Notes under the pieces: model-generated | Database searches by the model: none | Told to the model about the DNA's origin: nothing | The model's input: the letters and a program-made list of their open reading frames with translations, nothing else | Made by a program: the position numbers and the translations under genes | Shown here: in pieces, positions 59,704 to 64,000 of the stretch | How positions within the stretch are numbered: position 1 is the first letter of the stretch | Layout of the letters: each line of letters begins with the position of its first letter | Assembly: GCF_037975245.1 (NCBI RefSeq) | Contig: NC_092580.1 | Coordinates: 452,501-516,500, forward strand | Reading direction: 5' to 3' | Length of the DNA stretch: 64,000 nt | Source of the DNA: Apostichopus japonicus | Lineage: Eukaryota; Echinodermata; Holothuroidea; Aspidochirotida; Stichopodidae

Positions 59704-60100
59704 TGAATCCCATTTGTATTACACAGAAGAAAGCAGTCCGCCATATAACACATGCCAAACCAGAGGGACCACACAAATCCTCTTTTTAAGCGTTCTAAGT
59801 TGTTAAAAGCTGATGACATTATTAGAGTTAACCTTGCTACATTTGCTTATAAGGCCTGGAATGGACTGTTACCAAATGCTTTTAATGACTACTTAATATG
59901 TAACAGTGATATTCATCATTAAAATACCAGATCTTCAGGCAATGCACATTATAACAGGTATAATTCTACAATGGGGATGTTATCACTGAGGGCACGTACA
60001 ATCAAAACTTGGAATTCTCTATCAGGCAATATTACAAATAAACCTTCTGCAAAATCATTCAGAAGAAACTTTATTCAAAAAATTATTGCGTCTTATTAAT
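59704..60100 (+). pseudogene. LINE ORF2 part 2: C-terminal end
   Basis: Continues as LNPICITQKKAVRHITHAKP, then FKRSKLLKADDIIRVNLATF and KTWNSLSG, ending ...RRNFIQKIIASY and TAA at about 60,098. 'LQKKAIRII' and '.WN.L' are standard C-terminal marks of LINE RT proteins. A one-base frame change near 59,785 and a stop near 59,921 are present. Confidence 0.8.
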
Positions 60101-60802
60101 TGAACATGTTCATTTTTTCTTATATATTTAGTTCACTTTTTCCTTTTCTTAACAGGGAGTCCTCTACTTTGTTAAGCCATCTGAAGATTTTTTAGAGGAC
60201 TTCCTATCACATTGTATATATTCACGTGATAAAACAAATAAATCAAATCAAATTTGTGAATAGGACTGCATAATGCAATTTTAGCCTAGTATGTTAATTA
60301 TTTAATGTCTATTCTCCTCAAGATGAGCTTCATTCTCAAAAGTTGTACCTGAACTTACATTTTATGCCTATGTTTGCTAGCTGGGTCATCTACTTGGTTA
60401 ATTTCAGTGGAACAGGTGCCCCCAATGTTTCTTCTCCTCTTTTCTGCTTGCATGTGTTCCTCTCATTCCTTAATTTGTCCATCAACTTCATGCTCCAGTA
60501 CTCCTGTTTCAAAAGGAATTATAAATAATATCGAATGCTCTATGTTCACATACTAGGTAATCACCAATCACAATAAATCCCATTCCAACCCCATAGCTTC
60601 AAGCACACACACATCGAATCAAAAACAAACACATGCTGTTTGAAAGCCGTTATTTCCTATTCACAGTTGGTTTGGTCTACCAAACACTCTGAAATTCTCT
60701 ACAAAGACAACGATGCACAGAGCTGACCTTGGCAACCTAGCATAAGGAATTATATTTTACCCAGCCCAGACACAATAGCATGTGCATATCAACCTTACTT
60801 AC

Positions 60803-60954
60803 TACAGGATGAGCTCCAGGTATATGGCTGCCTTTCCCAGGAACGGGTACCCCCGCTGCCTCTGAGTAGTGGGCAGTTTAAGTGCAGCTCGTAGATTGCT
60901 CAACAGCATGTCCCTTCCCAGTCCTGCTGTCAGTACACTACAACCAGTTTGTAC
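60803..60954 (-). CDS. Probable exon, unrecognised gene
   Basis: Acceptor TTCATTACCTGTAG and donor GTAAGT enclose VQTGCSVLTAGLGRDMLLSN, then LRAALKLPTTQRQRGYPFLG and KAAIYLELIL plus two bases of a Tyr codon. No stops and a helical, alternately hydrophobic pattern, as in TPR or HEAT-repeat proteins. I cannot name the family. Confidence 0.55.
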
Positions 60955-61031
60955 CTACAGGTAATGAAAGAAATTAATGAAAAATAATATGGCACAAAAG
61001 AGGGGTATAATTAAGAAGACACTGCAACTGC

Positions 61032-61550
61032 GTGGCCTCTCCAAAGACTTTCCAATTCAGGCAGAATATGATCATATCACAACCCTATGAGTATAATGCA
61101 AGAAGTAAGACTCCATTTGCTCCAACAAGCCAATGCAGAGATGTAATAGTTGCGAATGTCACCATGGATACATTTGTTATTGATTACCATCACAGTAACA
61201 AGTTGTGCTTAATGGGTGAAATGAAAAGAAGAAGGGATCACAAGGTACAATGTCCAGGCAATGAGAGCTGTTCAGCAAAGATGCCCTATTTCGGAGATCA
61301 TGAACAAAATGGTGGAAAGATTTGTGAATCCAAATTACTTACAGCTAAGAATCCACTAACGGTCAAGTGTCTCACAACTGATGCTGATGGCAAGGCATGT
61401 AAAGGGTTCAGTAGTACAATGGCTGTAACTACTCATTCTGAAAGTGAACTTAACCTGTTAGATCAAGTTCACCTACTCAAGTCACTCCGCAGAGCACTGA
61501 CTATATTAAAGCAGTATTCTCCTCTATGTTCCTGCAAAAACTGTGACTAA
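61032..61550 (+). CDS. Transposase-like ORF fragment
   Basis: 172 codons with VIDYHHSNKLCLMGEMKRRR, then QCPGNESCSAKMPYFGD and LTVKCLTTDADGKACKGF. A 'lCw.g....CPG....C.A......E...G..I......l.....TDgD..a..G' pattern is found in Mutator-like and related DDE transposase domains of invertebrate elements, which is the basis of this weak call. No catalytic triad can be assigned. N- and C-terminal ends look truncated. Confidence 0.4.
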   Translation: MASPKTFQFRQNMIISQPYEYNARSKTPFAPTSQCRDVIVANVTMDTFVIDYHHSNKLCLMGEMKRRRDHKVQCPGNESCSAKMPYFGDHEQNGGKICESKLLTAKNPLTVKCLTTDADGKACKGFSSTMAVTTHSESELNLLDQVHLLKSLRRALTILKQYSPLCSCKNCD

Positions 61551-61564
61551 GAAGCACTTGACAA

Positions 61565-62045
61565 TCTTATAAATACCTGGGAGAAACCATCACTGATAAA
61601 TTGGAGTGGGATGAACATGTAAAACGTACTCTAGCAAAAACTAATCAGCGTATGTTCCTATTACAGAAGCTTAATTTATTCAGACTAGACCAACTCTCAT
61701 TTCTCTATTCTATATTAAAATCGGCAATCAAGACCACCATTACATTCTGTTTAGCAGCGTGGGGTGAAAATACTACTGCTAGAGACATGACCAAGTTAAA
61801 TAGACTAGTTTCTAAAGCAAGGAAAGTTTGTCGGTCACATTACCTCAGTTCAGTAGATGAGTTGCTTGTCAGAGTATCACAGAGTAATATGAAGTCAATC
61901 ATGTCATCCCAACATCCTCTGGGGCATCGGGTAGATTACAGCAATCAAACGGGCAGACTAATTGTCATGAGATGCTGAACCGAGAGATACAGGCGTTCTT
62001 TCTTGCAAAGGGCTATTCTCAATCTTGCCAATGAATTATGTAGGA
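61565..62045 (+). pseudogene. LINE RT C-terminal fragment
   Basis: Reads SYKYLGETITDKLEWDEHVK, then LKSAIKTTITFCLAAWGENT and LNRLVSKARKVCRS. 'YLG..i...L.W..Hi......k..qr...L..L' and 'e..ltf.i..W.gn.......L..i...a.k' are typical LINE C-termini. A frameshift near 61,975 precedes ERYRRSF-like sequence. A 5'-truncated dead copy of another LINE. Confidence 0.8.
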
Positions 62046-62900
62046 AATAGGCCAAATATATGTGTCAGAACATGGACTTAGTAGTCTTAATATTTCGTTT
62101 TAAGAATCAGATTTTTATGTGTTTCGATGTATTTATGAATGTCAATTTTTATGGTCAATAAAGATCCTTATATCTTAAATATCAAAAGCACTTTATCAAC
62201 ATGTTTAGACTGCCTTGCAAAGTACTACAGTGGAAATCATTCACCTTGCCCAAAGCATTCATTTGTATGCAAGAGGCCAGGAAGTACACATTTCCATGTA
62301 TGCCAAATGCTACAAAGGGTTCTCTGCTAATATCGCACACTGACAGCAGGAAGCTAAACAAAATACCTGAGACACCCACCTGCAGCAAACATTATGGTCC
62401 ACTCGTTTTGAGACTTAATTCCACTCAAATGTAGATACCGTCAATTAGGCTTTCACTGTGACCAATCCAAAACATAGTACCACATTTTCATGCAATGGTC
62501 AGTACAGGGACTACAGTTCCATACACATAACATATAATGTGCCTGGAGAGTCCATAGCCAGGAAGATGGAAGGTGCAGTATTAAAGGTGAGCTCAAATAG
62601 TCCATGTATCCAGACTCTGAAATAGATGCAAAGAAAACAGCAATGTGATGAATTACGTAACAGAGGCAGAGCATACAGAAGGAAGAGAGCACAACTCAGA
62701 GAGAGAAAGTACAAGCTACATGGTAGAACTATAAACATAAACCAGTCCAGTATCTATAAGAAAGATCAACTGATTCATGACCAGTTACTCTAGGATGAAA
62801 AACTACACTGAAGATAAAGATGACAATATTTATCAGTGATGCCAGTAATTTGTAAACTGAGTCTATCCACACTCACTGTTATGAGTTAAAACAGTATCAC
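62046..62900. other. No gene seen
   Basis: Short ORFs on both strands without splice logic. Confidence 0.4.
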
Positions 62901-63131
62901 TCATTCAGGGAAGTAGGCAATCAAGCTGATGACCATAAACTTGGCAAGTGCCATCAAACTTTCAAGGCTTTCTGCTGTGTTGCACTGCAAGATACTGTTG
63001 AGAGATGTGACATCTCTCTCCACATGTAGGCTGTTGTGGCATATGTAGGAGATGTCAAATGGTTTGGTCCTTAAGATTTCTTTACTTTGCACAATACTTT
63101 GAAGAGCATATATGTCAGAATGTGGACTCTG
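62901..63131 (-). CDS. Probable terminal exon, unrecognised gene
   Basis: After an AACAG acceptor at 63,132 the frame is open for 76 codons to TGA 62,901-62,903: QSPHSDIYALQSIVQSKEIL, RTKPFDISYICHNSLHVE, RDVTSLNSILQCNTAESL and ESLMALAKFMVISLIAYFPE. Rich in leucine with helical periodicity, possibly HEAT or ARM-like. It may end a minus-strand gene lying mostly beyond 64,000; the exon at 60.8 kb would then belong to a different gene or isoform. Confidence 0.4.
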   Translation of the reverse strand, partial: QSPHSDIYALQSIVQSKEILRTKPFDISYICHNSLHVERDVTSLNSILQCNTAESLESLMALAKFMVISLIAYFPE

Positions 63132-64000
63132 CTGTTAGCATTGTGAAAATAATGCCATATGCTGGTGCCCCTGGCTTACTGATGGTGTGGGCACCTGTCC
63201 ACATTCTGCATCCCTTTGTGTAACTTGCTGGGGCTAACGTATGTTTTGCCAACTTTTCATTTATGTCATCAGCCCATGCCATCCAATCTGAAATTGCAAA
63301 GGTGTGAGCTTTCCAGTTACATATTTCTAAATGTATATAGGCCTAAGCTTATTCTGAATGCAGCTTGGGGCTCAGTTCAGCTGATTCTTACATCATATTG
63401 AGTAGTAATATATGCTTTTAAACTTCTGACTGTCACTTTTGCTCTACTAGGTACACTGCACAGAGAAGGCTACTCACCAGATGAACAACTTCACTATCAA
63501 ATAAGTTACATGTACTACTTAGTGAGTGTAAGTCTGTGATGGTATAAGCTCTGAGGTGATGGGTATTACTTTCACTTTTCCCCTTTGAGGTAGCTGAGAG
63601 GTTTTTCACACCTACCCATGCAATCATCCCATTCTTTATCATAAGGTTGAAATTTGATTTCTTCTTGAATATGAAACTTTTTCCTAATTTTAAGTTGCTA
63701 ACTCTTCAAACTCAACAACTTGTTTCTGATCTTTTATGGTGAGATCATAGATGTGAGGAGTTCATAAATACTGATTTAGTTTCAGAACCAATTCTACATG
63801 TTAATCTTCTTACAACTGTTTATTCAACATCTATAAGAAAAGGTTTCCTCATGTAAGTGAATGAGGTGTCAATGTTCCAAAAGTTTATTGAACCTCTCTG
63901 TCCAGCACATTTTCGGCATTTATATGTAAAATTCCACCTGTTTTCTGCCATACTTCCTCTGTTGGAAATGGTGTAGTGCAACCCTGCATTTCTGTACTGT
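63132..64000. other. No gene seen
   Basis: AT-rich sequence to the window edge with no supported feature. Confidence 0.4.

Larger units (their letters stand above)
53250..60256 (+). mobile_element. LINE of a second family, split by a 2.6-kb insertion
   Basis: Order on the plus strand: ORF1 with CCHC knuckles (53,386 to about 54,450), ORF2 endonuclease and RT (54,640-57,069 and 59,704-60,100), then a 3' tail ending AAATAAATCAAATCAAA at about 60,255. The 3' region carries a stem (GTCCTCTA...TAGAGGAC). Overall build is CR1/Jockey-like, different from the family at 22.5 kb. The 5' boundary is estimated. Confidence 0.8.

Noticed and set aside
60300-60560. Minus-strand frame with LKQEYWSMKLMDKLRNE, like the tail of Myb/SANT-type transposon proteins
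   Set aside because: Too short, interrupted by stops, and the resemblance is only to a generic coiled segment.

Overview
This is nuclear DNA from an animal, most likely a marine invertebrate deuterostome, possibly an echinoderm. The evidence is short coding exons with GT-AG splice sites, long AT-rich introns, many mobile elements, (TA)n microsatellites, AGGCCTA-rich stretches, and exons of animal gene families (adducin, SRP68, ABCC transporter). There are no prokaryotic features. The phylum is inferred from general character, not from a diagnostic gene.

Layout. 0-1.1 kb: foldback DNA element with about 240 bp inverted termini and a 6-bp target duplication. 1.3-8.7 kb: plus-strand four-exon gene that I reconstructed from matching splice phases (small membrane-anchored coiled-coil protein), whose frame continues past its stop codon. 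8.9-13.8 kb: microsatellites, MITE remnants and a second element (10,828-12,594) of the same kind as the first, full of 16-bp palindromes and carrying a 104-codon ORF. 14.1-16.4 kb: broken LINE holding a nested MITE. 16.4-19.2 kb: MITE, local duplications and a tandem array of tRNA-like units with intact A and B boxes. 20.7-22.3 kb: last two exons of SRP68 (minus strand). 22.5-26.9 kb: longer copy of the same LINE. 27.2-29.3 kb: minisatellite enclosing one ABCC transporter exon plus a truncated duplicate. 34.2-39.2 kb: 5' LTR, gag and pol of a decayed Gypsy-type element with a MITE in gag and no integrase or 3' LTR. 42.9-50.7 kb: five minus-strand adducin exons, one with a frameshift. 47.7-48.8 kb: possible two-exon plus-strand gene inside an adducin intron. 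53.2-60.3 kb: second LINE family, split by a 2.6 kb noncoding element. 60.8-64 kb: unrecognised minus-strand exons and transposon fragments.

The host genes do not form a pathway. SRP68 (signal recognition particle), an ABCC transporter and adducin (membrane skeleton) all lie on the minus strand and each is only partly present here. Either introns are very long and genes nested, or some are duplicated fragments or assembly mosaics. Most of the window is mobile DNA in nested layers. The most unusual items are the two palindrome-array elements sharing a terminal motif, the tandem pol III-like units, and the readthrough-like frame at 8.3-8.7 kb.

All boundaries come from reading the sequence by eye; no alignment, profile search or splice predictor was run.
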